Shown here in pieces: positions 1 through 8,288 of a stretch of 64,000 nt of DNA (position 1 is the stretch's first letter; every line of letters starts with the position of its first letter). The position numbers were made by a program, and so were the translations under genes. The stretch is from contig NZ_RAZG01000015.1 in the NCBI RefSeq assembly GCF_003612565.1, forward strand, positions 1-64,000. Direction: 5' to 3'. The stretch comes from Roseburia sp. 1XD42-69. GTDB taxonomy: Bacteria; Bacillota; Clostridia; Lachnospirales; Lachnospiraceae. Below the pieces are notes generated by a model that saw only the letters and a list, made by a program, of their open reading frames with translations, was not told the origin of the DNA and did no database searches.

Positions 1-86
1 AATTTGCATATCCTAATTCTTACCAAAAAGGAGCCATTTATTTCCAAAAACACAAACTTATTTACACTACCTTTCCCAAGCCACTG

Positions 87-548
87 CTATGTAATAACTT
101 TTCCATCTGCATTCACATCAAAACAATATCCAACCTCACGCACACACCGAATTGAAAATCGAGCATCTGGATTTGCTTCTCGCAGTTTTTCACGGAGATT
201 TCGAATGTGGCATTTAATTGCATTGTTTGTACTTCCAAATGCCTCTTCTCCCCAAACCCTTTGATATATCTGGTCGTAAGTAAGAACACACCCCTCATTT
301 ACCGCAAGCAGGCATAAGAGTGTATATTCCTTTATCGTCAAACCCACTTCCTGATTTCCACAGTACACTTTATGATGCATCAAGTCTATTTCCAAATCCG
401 TAAATAACATCACTGATTCATGTTCTAAAGAAGCCAATTCCGATTCGGAATGTTGCTTTGCCATTTTTATTAGGTCATCAAAGAAATCAGAAGTTTGTTC
501 GTTAAGCTCAAATACAACTATGCGTCCGATATTATCACCTTCAATCAT
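87..548 (-). CDS. Stand-alone OmpR/PhoB-type winged-helix DNA-binding protein
   Basis: A 153-residue protein whose C-terminal half (about residues 50-147) matches the trans_reg_C winged helix of OmpR/PhoB response regulators: FTDLEIDLMHHKV, the LTIKEYTLLCLL helix, and the recognition region NNAIKCHIRNLREKL followed by the REVGYCFD wing. The receiver domain with its phospho-acceptor Asp is absent; the first 45 residues are not a CheY fold. It is the last gene of the twelve-gene minus-strand operon, 21 bp after the DUF4405 gene, and has only a weak ribosome site. It may be a regulator working without phosphorylation or the remnant of a full response regulator. Product class is secure; target is unknown. 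Confidence 0.8.
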   Translation of the reverse strand: MIEGDNIGRIVVFELNEQTSDFFDDLIKMAKQHSESELASLEHESVMLFTDLEIDLMHHKVYCGNQEVGLTIKEYTLLCLLAVNEGCVLTYDQIYQRVWGEEAFGSTNNAIKCHIRNLREKLREANPDARFSIRCVREVGYCFDVNADGKVIT

Positions 549-569
549 TAAAAACCGCCATACGGATTC

Positions 570-1247
570 TTATTCCTCTTTCTTTTTTATACGCCTAAGC
601 CACTTAGAAAAGTAATGGCTCACCCATACAAACAAAACCATGACTGCTATATAATCCTCCAGAAAGAATATCAACGGTTCCTCAAAATCAAAGAAGGCAA
701 AATGATTTATCAAGAGCATATACCTCCCAATTTCCCTCTGTATGAACGCATACGCTCCATATCCGGCGATAAGAACGGCAATCCCACGAAGCAGCCATCT
801 CCCGATAGCAGGAAGTTCTTTTACAAACCGCTTTGCAATCCCTATCATCATGCCCCAGTGCAGCCCCAGATGAAGCGACATCAGTACAAATCCCCAATAG
901 GCGGAAATCATATGAACCTCTCTGACGAAAGCCCGCCCGCCTTTGATTGGCAGAAATGACAATGCGTACTCTGAAAGAATTACCCCGCTATACATAGAAC
1001 CGACCATTGTAAGCAGGATTCCAACAACAAGAATGGTCTGCCAAATGCGAAACAACGTATATCTTCCTTTCAAAACATATCCGATCCATTTTCGGTTCAA
1101 AAAATGGTGGAAAATGAAAAGAACAAACATCGCCATTCCAAGCCACTCATGTACCGCTGCCCCAATCCGTTCATAAGTCATCAGGAACAGCAGCATGACC
1201 GTCATTCCAATATCAACCACTATTTTCAAAATTGTCTTCCGATTCAT
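570..1247 (-). CDS. DUF4405 cytochrome b561-like integral membrane protein
   Basis: This 225-residue protein has about six hydrophobic segments and His-rich helices (FIFHHFLNRKW near residue 45; REVHMISAYWGFVLMSLHLGLHWGMM near residues 108-132), the pattern of the DUF4405 family, which resembles b-type cytochrome membrane subunits. The paired histidines are plausible haem ligands, so it may pass electrons across the membrane. It lies 27 bp after an aldo/keto reductase gene in an operon that also encodes membrane-anchored exported flavodoxins. An electron-transfer link to those flavodoxins is inference; haem binding is not shown by sequence alone. Confidence 0.8.
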   Translation of the reverse strand: MNRKTILKIVVDIGMTVMLLFLMTYERIGAAVHEWLGMAMFVLFIFHHFLNRKWIGYVLKGRYTLFRIWQTILVVGILLTMVGSMYSGVILSEYALSFLPIKGGRAFVREVHMISAYWGFVLMSLHLGLHWGMMIGIAKRFVKELPAIGRWLLRGIAVLIAGYGAYAFIQREIGRYMLLINHFAFFDFEEPLIFFLEDYIAVMVLFVWVSHYFSKWLRRIKKKEE

Positions 1248-1274
1248 GCTGCCTGCCTCCTGTTACTCCTGTTT

Positions 1275-2117
1275 CTATTGGTGAAGCCCTGTCAGCATTT
1301 CCACCATTGCCGGGTCATAGTGGGAGAAGAACAGGCTTTCTTTTTCGTCCAGTGCCTGAATTGCTTCCATATCCTCACCAGACAGCACAAAATCAAACAC
1401 ATCTATATTCTGGATCATGCGCTCTTTATGGGTAGACTTCGGAATCACCACAACACCGCTCTGAATCAGGAAGCGGAGAGCCGTCTGTGCTGCGCTCTTA
1501 TTGTATTTCTCCCCAATCTTTGTCAGGACAGGATTGGTAAAGAAATCGTTGCGCCCCTCTGCAAAAGGCCCCCACGATTCATGCTGCACGCCATATTTCA
1601 CCATATATTCGTGGGCCTGCGCCTGCTGCTGAAATACATGGGTTTCCACCTGATTGACCGCCGGTTTCACTTCCACAAAATTGCACAGGTCAACCAGGCG
1701 GTCAGGGTAGAAGTTGGATACGCCGATTGCACGAATCCAGCCTTCCTTATAGGCTTCTTCCATTGCCCGGTAAGTCCCATAATAGTCATTGAAAGGCTGA
1801 TGGATCAGTACAAGATCAATATACTCCGACTGCAATTTGCACAGGGATTCCCTCAAAGAGGTCTTCGCTTTTTCATAGCCGCCGTTGCTGATCCACACCT
1901 TTGTGGTGATAAATAATTCTTCACGGGGAACGCCGCATTTTTTAATTGCATTTCCAACCGCTTCTTCATTTCCGTATGCCTGTGCCGTATCAATGGAGCG
2001 GTAGCCGACACTGATTGCATCCAGCACACAGCGCTCACATTCCTCATTGCTTACCTGATACACGCCGTATCCCAACACCGGCATTTTGATTCCATTATTT
2101 AAAGTTACATATTCCAT
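1275..2117 (-). CDS. Aldo/keto reductase (distal copy)
   Basis: A 280-residue cytoplasmic NAD(P)H-dependent reductase of the AKR superfamily. The catalytic tetrad is visible as Asp43 and Tyr48 (DTAQAYGNE), Lys73 (TTKVW) and His106 (LIHQPF). The cofactor-binding segment IPKSTHKERMIQN is near the C-terminus. Length is normal for AKR3/AKR5-type enzymes. It should reduce aldehydes or ketones to alcohols; the substrate cannot be read from sequence. A close paralogue, with the same MEYVTLNNG start, lies at 9475-10362 in the same operon, so this is a duplicated pair. The motif HESWGPFAEGR replaces the more usual EAWAPF seen in the paralogue. Confidence 0.93.
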   Translation of the reverse strand: MEYVTLNNGIKMPVLGYGVYQVSNEECERCVLDAISVGYRSIDTAQAYGNEEAVGNAIKKCGVPREELFITTKVWISNGGYEKAKTSLRESLCKLQSEYIDLVLIHQPFNDYYGTYRAMEEAYKEGWIRAIGVSNFYPDRLVDLCNFVEVKPAVNQVETHVFQQQAQAHEYMVKYGVQHESWGPFAEGRNDFFTNPVLTKIGEKYNKSAAQTALRFLIQSGVVVIPKSTHKERMIQNIDVFDFVLSGEDMEAIQALDEKESLFFSHYDPAMVEMLTGLHQ

Positions 2118-2138
2118 GATTTTCCCTCCTGCAATTTG

Positions 2139-2894
2139 TTATTTGATTTTTTCGTAGTCTTCACTGCTGACTGGTTCACACCACTCTGTATGCCCATTTT
2201 CCCCTGGCACTTCCACCGCCAGATGTGAAAACCAACTGTCCGGCGCTGCGCCATGCCAATGCTTCACGCCTACCGGGATGTTGACCGTATCCCCCGCAGT
2301 CATACACACAGGCTCTTTTCCCCATTCCTGATAAAAGCCCCTGCCTGCCACGCAGACCAGAATCTGGCCTCCTCCGTTATCGGCATGATGGATATGCCAG
2401 TTATTCCGACAGCCCGGCTCAAGAGTCACATTGAAGATACCTACCTGTTCTTCAGAAACCGGCTCCAGATAGCTTTGCCCTGTAAAATACTTGGCAAACG
2501 CATCATTTGGCTGCCCGATTGAAAATATCATAGACTTTTCATGTGCAGTCTTTTCATCCGCCTCACCTGTTTCATCCTTCCAGATTTCCTTCGCCAGGCG
2601 GAACGCCGCCCATGCCTTTGGCCACCCTGCGTAAAAGGCTGCGTGGGTAATCATTTCCGCAATTTCTTTCTTTGTAATGCCGTTTGCTTTTGCCGCCTCA
2701 AGATGGTGCATAAAAGAGGTATCGGTAAGCCCCTGTGAAAGAAGCGCCACAACCGTAATCAAGGAACGGTCACGGAGGGACATTTTATCCTCCCTGCTCC
2801 ACACCTGCCCGAAAAGCACATCATCATTCAACTCCGCAAACTTAGGGGCAAATTCCCCAAGCGCAGTCCTTCCTGCTGTCTGTTTTACCGCCAT
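2139..2894 (-). CDS. Carboxymuconolactone decarboxylase-like / cupin fusion protein
   Basis: Start chosen at the ATG at 2894, preceded by GGAGGAA; a longer reading would overlap the upstream gene. The 251-residue protein has an AhpD/CMD-type helical domain (about residues 15-105, with DRSLITVVALLSQG and MHHLEAAKANGITKKEIAEMI) and a C-terminal cupin (about 130-240) with metal-site histidines in NNWHIHHAD and VGVKHWHGA. The CMD part lacks the CxxC/ExxxxC peroxidase motif of AhpD. CMD-cupin fusions are common beside aldo/keto reductases and flavodoxins in gut Firmicutes; their substrates are unknown. Cytoplasmic, no signal peptide. Confidence 0.85.
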   Translation of the reverse strand: MAVKQTAGRTALGEFAPKFAELNDDVLFGQVWSREDKMSLRDRSLITVVALLSQGLTDTSFMHHLEAAKANGITKKEIAEMITHAAFYAGWPKAWAAFRLAKEIWKDETGEADEKTAHEKSMIFSIGQPNDAFAKYFTGQSYLEPVSEEQVGIFNVTLEPGCRNNWHIHHADNGGGQILVCVAGRGFYQEWGKEPVCMTAGDTVNIPVGVKHWHGAAPDSWFSHLAVEVPGENGHTEWCEPVSSEDYEKIK

Positions 2895-2929
2895 ACTGTG
2901 TTCCTCCTGTAAAATTGATGAAAATATTT

Positions 2930-3379
2930 TTATAATTTCTCCGACAATCTGACCGCCTCGGAGCGGTTCGTTGCCATTCCTGCATACTCCATCCCATAAA
3001 GCCCTGCAAAACGCTTCATGGTATATTCCCCGGCCTCCATCATCCACTTTTCCGGCGCTGCGCCCTGAAAGAGAAAATACAGCCTCCTTCCCGATAAAGA
3101 GCCTTCCTCTACCAGACCATAAAAGCGATCCAGCATATTCCGCACAGAACCGCAGATATTGTGCCAGTAGAGCGGGGAACCAATCACAATCACTTCCGCC
3201 TCTTTTATTTTCCCAATCACCTCTCCAAGCTGGTCATCCGGGAAATCCTGCCCATAACTGCCAATCCGGTAATCCGTCAAATTCAGCGTGTCATAGTCCC
3301 TTCCCTTCAATAAATCTTTTGCAAGTCCCGCTGTGTTGCCGTTCTTATTCGGGCTGCCATTGATAAACAAAATGCTCAT
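2930..3379 (-). CDS. Flavodoxin-like NAD(P)H-dependent FMN reductase
   Basis: A 149-residue flavodoxin-fold protein beginning MSILFINGSPNKNGNTAGLA, the phosphate-binding loop (GSPNKNGNT) of the NADPH-dependent FMN reductase/NAD(P)H dehydrogenase family. The motif GSPLYWHNICGSVRNMLDRF is the usual second flavin-contact segment. It is cytoplasmic and should bind FMN and reduce quinones, flavins or similar acceptors. It is shorter than the usual 170-190 residues but ends in a complete-looking helix. It lies 28 bp after the large esterase gene and 35 bp before the CMD-cupin gene, within the operon. Confidence 0.87.
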   Translation of the reverse strand: MSILFINGSPNKNGNTAGLAKDLLKGRDYDTLNLTDYRIGSYGQDFPDDQLGEVIGKIKEAEVIVIGSPLYWHNICGSVRNMLDRFYGLVEEGSLSGRRLYFLFQGAAPEKWMMEAGEYTMKRFAGLYGMEYAGMATNRSEAVRLSEKL

Positions 3380-3407
3380 TTTTATATCCTCCTGCTATTT
3401 TATAAAA

Positions 3408-5231
3408 TCATTGTTCCCTGTTCCAGAAAAAGCGAAGCCCATTGTAGGTATATTCATCACTGGCTATAGCATCATGGACATACCCTTCCCGTTCCAAAAA
3501 AGACAGATTCCCATCAGCCTCATTATCGGCAAACCGGAACGTGCCGTCCGAAACACTCCCCATTGCCATAATCTGTGTCTTAAAAGCGCTGTACGCAAAG
3601 TCATCCGTACCGGAGGCGGCGAAGATAAAGAAGTCATCCGAATCATGTCCAGATTCTTTTACCAGCTCTGCCATGTATTCGCCGTCTGTAGAGTAGCTTC
3701 CGCTCATAGGCATAAAATACCGGAAATAATCAAGCGCATACCGGAAAGTACACCATGTATTGACAGAACCCATGGAAAAACCGCCAAATCCTCTATGGTT
3801 GCGTGACGCTTTTAATCCTTCCTGCGTGGTATCTTCCGCATATGTGCTGTATCTGCTTTCCACCGCCGGAATCAGGTCATTTACCAGCTCATTATGAAAC
3901 CGGTCTGTCAGCCGGAGCGCAAGGCTGTAATCCCCGCTGTCCCTGCCGCTGGTGTTATTATAGGTGGGCAGGACGATGATAAGGGGCTGTATCTTCCCGT
4001 CCTCTATGGCATGGTCGATCACATGCTTAAAGGAACGGGGATTTTGGTCTGTTCCCATCGTGGTCGTTTCGTTGCTCCAGCCTCCGTGACTTAAATAGAA
4101 AACATTATATTCTTGATTTTCTGAATAACCATAAGGCAAATACACCCACGCCTCTTTTGTCAGTTCCTGCGTCTTTTCCTCGTAGGAAAAAGATTCCCAT
4201 GTCTGGTAAGTCAGCTTTTCCAGTGTTCCCGGATGTTCCGAAGGGCTTTTATATTTATCTGGGATATATTCCAGTTCCGCCGGTACGGTTCCGCTTAAAG
4301 ACGCATTGATACTGCCCCCGTGACTCGGTTCCTTCGTTGCCTGAAACAGCCAGCCCATGATTTCCGTGTCTCTGGCAAACAAGCCGCCCCCGCCATGTTC
4401 ATTTGAGATGCCCCGCTGCGTAAAATATTCATGCTCTTTTATATCCAGCACAAGTAGGCCGTCAATTTTTTCTTTGTCAAATCCTTTCTGCTCATACAAA
4501 GCATACAGTGCATTGTAGGCTTCCTGGGTTTGCTCAGAACCATAATATTCGTCATTCCTGCCAATGGCAAGATAGACGGGAAGCTCCTGCTCTATCACCG
4601 GCTCATACGCTCCATCCCACTTTGAACTGACATGAAGATAAGCAGTAAACAAGTCCGGTCTTTTCCCAAGCACAAGGGACATGGTTTCGCCTCCTCCGGA
4701 ATAGCCGCTTCCATACACCCTGTCCCGGTCAATGTTATACTGTTCCAGAAAATATTCCGCCAATGCAATCGTCTGATCTGCGGAGGTTTCACCCCAGTCA
4801 TTTAACTGTGGGGCAACGATAATCATTTCCTCATTGTATTTCATCGCTTCAAAGCCAAATTCTTCTGTTTTGATATTGGCTGCAACTCCCTGAAAATACA
4901 GTCCCCCATATCCGGGAAGCGTGAAATACAACGCATAGGGTTTCGTGCCGTCATAAGTTTCGGGAATATAGATATTGTAATGAATATCCCCTTCCGAATC
5001 AGAATGAAATACATTGTCAACCCGAAAATCCCGATATATTTCCGTTCCCTCCGTTTCCTGCGCTGTTTTTTCCGGTCTGCTTCCTGCATCCTCCTGTACT
5101 GTTTTTTCCGGCCTGCTCTCTGCATCACTCTGCGCTAAAGACTGCGTTTCTGTCTGCCCACCTCTGGAAGTACAGGCAGTTACAGAAACGCAGAGTATCA
5201 GTGTCAACAGCAATAATAATCTTTTTTTCAT
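3408..5231 (-). CDS. Lipoprotein with two alpha/beta-hydrolase (esterase) domains
   Basis: The start is the ATG at 5231 behind GGGAGGG; a TTG 24 bp upstream reads in frame but is less likely. The 607-residue protein opens with a lipoprotein signal (LLLLLTLILCVSVTAC, lipidated Cys about residue 20) and a low-complexity linker holding two SRPEKTxQE repeats. Two hydrolase domains follow: the first with nucleophile motif GSGYSGGGE (Ser near 178), PHB-depolymerase/feruloyl-esterase-like; the second with GGFSMGS (Ser near 480), like the esterase D/Fae1A type. Cell-surface ester hydrolysis is the likely role. Two complete nucleophile elbows in one lipoprotein suggest action on linked or different esters. 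Substrate unknown. Confidence 0.85.
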   Translation of the reverse strand: MKKRLLLLLTLILCVSVTACTSRGGQTETQSLAQSDAESRPEKTVQEDAGSRPEKTAQETEGTEIYRDFRVDNVFHSDSEGDIHYNIYIPETYDGTKPYALYFTLPGYGGLYFQGVAANIKTEEFGFEAMKYNEEMIIVAPQLNDWGETSADQTIALAEYFLEQYNIDRDRVYGSGYSGGGETMSLVLGKRPDLFTAYLHVSSKWDGAYEPVIEQELPVYLAIGRNDEYYGSEQTQEAYNALYALYEQKGFDKEKIDGLLVLDIKEHEYFTQRGISNEHGGGGLFARDTEIMGWLFQATKEPSHGGSINASLSGTVPAELEYIPDKYKSPSEHPGTLEKLTYQTWESFSYEEKTQELTKEAWVYLPYGYSENQEYNVFYLSHGGWSNETTTMGTDQNPRSFKHVIDHAIEDGKIQPLIIVLPTYNNTSGRDSGDYSLALRLTDRFHNELVNDLIPAVESRYSTYAEDTTQEGLKASRNHRGFGGFSMGSVNTWCTFRYALDYFRYFMPMSGSYSTDGEYMAELVKESGHDSDDFFIFAASGTDDFAYSAFKTQIMAMGSVSDGTFRFADNEADGNLSFLEREGYVHDAIASDEYTYNGLRFFWNREQ

Positions 5232-5294
5232 CTGCTGCCTGCCCTCCCGCTTCAATTATCGAAAGCCTTATCAATCAGGTGATTTTCAGGCGGT

Positions 5295-6584
5295 TTATAA
5301 GCCAAGGCCATTTACCCATTCTACAACCGTATCTTCGGAAGCCCCGGAACGGAAACGGATGCCTTCCAGCCACTCACCGGTTCCTGCCGCTTCTTCCAAT
5401 AATTCGCCGCTTTCTCCCAGACCAGAGGAAGAAGAGGTACAGAAAGGAACCACCGTTTTCCCGGTAAAGTCATTGGCAGCAATAAAACCGTCTACCGGCC
5501 ATGCGGCAATCCCCCACCAGATCGGATAACCGATAAATACCGTATCGTAGGAATCCCAATTTTCTACTGTGTCCGCTACCAGAGGAACCGTCCGCTCCTC
5601 CAGATTATCATGCTCATGGGAAACCCTGCTGTCCCTGTCCGTCCAATCCAAATCGGCGCTGCTGTAGGGTTCTTCCGGCTCTAACTCAAACAGGTCTGCA
5701 TCCATCGCTCCTGCAATATAAGCCGCCACTTCTTCCGTGTTTCCTGATGCAGAGTAATAAACCACCAGTGATTTCCCGTCCGTATTTTCTGATTCTTTTT
5801 CTGCCAAAGCAGAAGCGTCAGCGTCTTGATTTATGTATCCCAAATCCGACAGCCACGCAAGAATATCCGGCTCTGCATCCTGCACGTTATTTCTGGATAC
5901 GGTAAAGCCGTCTTCCCTTACATCTGCGTCCGGCTCCAGTTCTGCAATCGTACTGATGGTACTGGAAAAACCGCTGCCTCCATGGGTATTGAACGGTATG
6001 ACCGTCTTGCCGGAAAAATCATAGGCATCAAAGAACGAATAGAGGATCATCGGCATATCGCCCCACCAGTTGGGGAAACCTACAAAAACTGTGTCATACT
6101 GTCCCAGATCCTCAATGTTGCCCTTGATGGCTGGCCGGGCGTTATCCTCCTGCTCCTGCGCCGCCAAATCAACCAGCGTATCATGATCCGTCGGATACGG
6201 CGTTTCCGGCTCAATGCGGAAGATGTCTGCCCCGGTATTCTCCTGAATGACATAGGCCACATATTGGGTATTGCCCAACACCTCGCCGTCAATGACCACA
6301 ACACTGTTATCTTCCTCCTGGGTCATGTTATCGGGATCACTGGTTTCCGGCATGGAGAAGTAGACAACCAATGCCTTCCCCTCTGCGGAACCGGAATTTT
6401 CTTCTGTATTTACGTCTATATTTTCCTCCGGGATTTCCGTTTCCGGCTGTGCGGACGGTTCCGTTTCCACACTTTCCACCATCCGGTCTATCGCTTCCGG
6501 TTTCCTGTCATCCTGAGTGCTGCCGCAGGCGGCAAGGCCAAATGACAGGAATATGCTCATTAAAACAGCCGTTACTTTTTTCAT
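5295..6584 (-). CDS. Lipoprotein with two tandem flavodoxin domains
   Basis: A 429-residue protein with a lipoprotein signal (MKKVTAVLMSIFLSFGLAAC, Cys20), an acidic linker to about residue 65, and two flavodoxin-4-type domains. Domain 1 starts KALVVYFS near residue 70 but its FMN loop is expanded before VLGNTQYVA; domain 2 starts KSLVVYYSASGNTEEVA near 267, a canonical loop. Both carry the FxGxPxWWG flavin-contact motif (VFVGFPNWWGDMP; VFIGYPIWWGIAA) and the GKTVxPF strand. Most flavodoxins are cytoplasmic, so an anchored double one points to extracytoplasmic electron transfer. It sits 21 bp after a second anchored flavodoxin gene. Confidence 0.88.
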   Translation of the reverse strand: MKKVTAVLMSIFLSFGLAACGSTQDDRKPEAIDRMVESVETEPSAQPETEIPEENIDVNTEENSGSAEGKALVVYFSMPETSDPDNMTQEEDNSVVVIDGEVLGNTQYVAYVIQENTGADIFRIEPETPYPTDHDTLVDLAAQEQEDNARPAIKGNIEDLGQYDTVFVGFPNWWGDMPMILYSFFDAYDFSGKTVIPFNTHGGSGFSSTISTIAELEPDADVREDGFTVSRNNVQDAEPDILAWLSDLGYINQDADASALAEKESENTDGKSLVVYYSASGNTEEVAAYIAGAMDADLFELEPEEPYSSADLDWTDRDSRVSHEHDNLEERTVPLVADTVENWDSYDTVFIGYPIWWGIAAWPVDGFIAANDFTGKTVVPFCTSSSSGLGESGELLEEAAGTGEWLEGIRFRSGASEDTVVEWVNGLGL

Positions 6585-6605
6585 AATCGCTTTCTCCTTT
6601 ACCTT

Positions 6606-7226
6606 TTATTTGCCAATATCTTTTACCCATTCCTTTACTTCCTGTTCGGAACCTGAAACATTACTTCCACGCAGCGACAGCGCATTTTCTGTCAGAACCG
6701 TTGCACCGTCCGCAAGTTCTGCCACCCGCTTTACACTGTTTGCGCCATTTGAGCTTCCATTGTGGGAGAAAAAAGGAATGACTGTTTTCCCGGACAAATC
6801 GTACTCTTCAAGAAATGTCCAAACCGGCATAGGCAGGTCGTACCACCAAACAGGGAAACCGAGATAAATCACATCATACCGTGCCATCGTCTCCGCATCT
6901 ATGTGTTCAGACAGTTCCGGGCGTATCTCATTATCCAGTTCATTTTTCGCACGATCAGCACAGGAATCAAAATCCTCGCCATAGCTCTCAGACGGGACAA
7001 TTCGGAACAGTTCACCGCCTGTTTCCTCAGAAATCCAGCCTGCCATCTGCTGCCCGTTTCCAGACCATGAAAAATAAGCCACCAGCACATTGCTGTCCCC
7101 TTTTACTTCCGCTTCAGGGTCATTATCAATTCCCACGCCGGAGCCGCCCATCATCCTCATAAAAACGGTAATGGCGATAATCGCTGCTAATAAGACTCCT
7201 GCAATCACAATCACTTTTCTTTTCAT
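6606..7226 (-). CDS. Membrane-anchored flavodoxin-domain protein
   Basis: The start is set at the ATG at 7226 behind GAGGAG. The 206-residue product has one N-terminal membrane anchor (KVIVIAGVLLAAIIAITVFM, about residues 4-23), a short linker, then a single flavodoxin-4 domain: NVLVAYFSWSGNGQQMAGWI (FMN phosphate loop SWSGNG, with Gly where Thr is usual), YLGFPVWWYDLP, and GKTVIPFFSHNGSS. By the positive-inside rule the flavodoxin lies outside the cell. It lies between the hydrolase lipoprotein gene (14 bp) and the tandem flavodoxin lipoprotein gene (21 bp), so three exported flavodoxin domains are co-transcribed. Confidence 0.87.
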   Translation of the reverse strand: MKRKVIVIAGVLLAAIIAITVFMRMMGGSGVGIDNDPEAEVKGDSNVLVAYFSWSGNGQQMAGWISEETGGELFRIVPSESYGEDFDSCADRAKNELDNEIRPELSEHIDAETMARYDVIYLGFPVWWYDLPMPVWTFLEEYDLSGKTVIPFFSHNGSSNGANSVKRVAELADGATVLTENALSLRGSNVSGSEQEVKEWVKDIGK

Positions 7227-7240
7227 ATGGCATTTCTCCT

Positions 7241-8287
7241 CTACATCTGCTTTTTCCAAAATGCAACAGCATCCTCTATCCAGCCTTCTGCCACAGTTCC
7301 TGTCCCAAGGCCAAACCCGTGGGAAAGTTCGGGATATTTGTGGAATTCCGTATCAATTCCCAGGGCAGCCATCCGCTCCAGACGGTTTTCCATCGTCCTC
7401 CAGCTTGCAATCCCATCGTTTTCCCCCACACATACATAAGTGGGCGGATCATTCTCTGTATATTCAGAATGGCCGGTATACTGCATGATTACTGTGCCGG
7501 GGCCGGGCAGATCCTCTCCGCCGAAAGCCGCAGGACCATAGCTTCCGAGATATGCCGCCATTCTTGCGCCGGCGCTTCCTCCCCACAGGGAATAGCAGTC
7601 TGTATCTACTTCCAGTTCTTCTGCGTGTTCAAAAATAAAACTGATGGCTCTTGCCAGATCCTCACAGGCTGTCTGTGCGCCGGGACGGTAAATCAACGCA
7701 AATGCATGATAACCTTGTTTGGATAATTCCAGTGCATGGGGAAAGCTGTCGTGCATGGCCCCTACATAAGCAAAGCCGCCGCCCGCATTGCATACCGCAA
7801 ACTTTTCACCCGGATTTCCCTGAAAGAAGAATAACCCGGTATCTTCTTTTGCAGGGTCAGCCGCCTTTTCCTGTGCAGAATAAATATCAAAGAAAATGGG
7901 TTCCTCCGCCTCTGCGTGTTCCTTCATGTAATTTACGATTTCCACCGTCTTATCCGGATTGATATTGCTATACCATGTCAGGCGCAGGCTTCCAAGCGTA
8001 TCCCCACTGTAATAACCGGCATCTGCAGGAAAAATAAGCCGCCCGTAATCCCCAAACACCGGATCATTTGCCACATCCGATATCAGAGTGTCCGCCGTAT
8101 ACGCTTCCCCATTTCGGGAAATCTCCTGAACGGCTTTTACCGAAACTGAATTTTCAATATGGAGGTCATCTTCCTCCAAAACTGCCTCTTCCCCCTGTCT
8201 GGTCAATCTGCCGCAGCCACAAAGAAATCCTGCCGCCAAAAACATCAGCATCGCCATTCCAGTCATCCGTTTCACCATGAACCTCAT
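7241..8287 (-). CDS. Alpha/beta-hydrolase lipoprotein (BD-FAE/acetyl-esterase type)
   Basis: A 348-residue exported hydrolase. A lipoprotein signal (MAMLMFLAAGFLCGC, Cys about 25) precedes an alpha/beta-hydrolase fold with the nucleophile motif LWGGSAGARMAAYLGSYG (Ser near residue 240), and a probable catalytic His in ELSHGFGLGTG. The GGSAG elbow and FALIYRPG segment resemble BD-FAE/acetylxylan-esterase-like lipases of gut bacteria. The start ATG at 8287 lies one base after the upstream gene's stop, with AGAAGGGG inside that gene as ribosome site, so translation is probably coupled. Substrate unknown; a surface esterase is the supported call. Confidence 0.86.
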   Translation of the reverse strand: MRFMVKRMTGMAMLMFLAAGFLCGCGRLTRQGEEAVLEEDDLHIENSVSVKAVQEISRNGEAYTADTLISDVANDPVFGDYGRLIFPADAGYYSGDTLGSLRLTWYSNINPDKTVEIVNYMKEHAEAEEPIFFDIYSAQEKAADPAKEDTGLFFFQGNPGEKFAVCNAGGGFAYVGAMHDSFPHALELSKQGYHAFALIYRPGAQTACEDLARAISFIFEHAEELEVDTDCYSLWGGSAGARMAAYLGSYGPAAFGGEDLPGPGTVIMQYTGHSEYTENDPPTYVCVGENDGIASWRTMENRLERMAALGIDTEFHKYPELSHGFGLGTGTVAEGWIEDAVAFWKKQM

Positions 8288-8288
8288 C

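Noticed and set aside
2895-3047. A 51-residue extension of the CMD-cupin protein
   Set aside because: It overlaps the FMN reductase gene; GGAGGAA before the ATG at 2894 decides the start.
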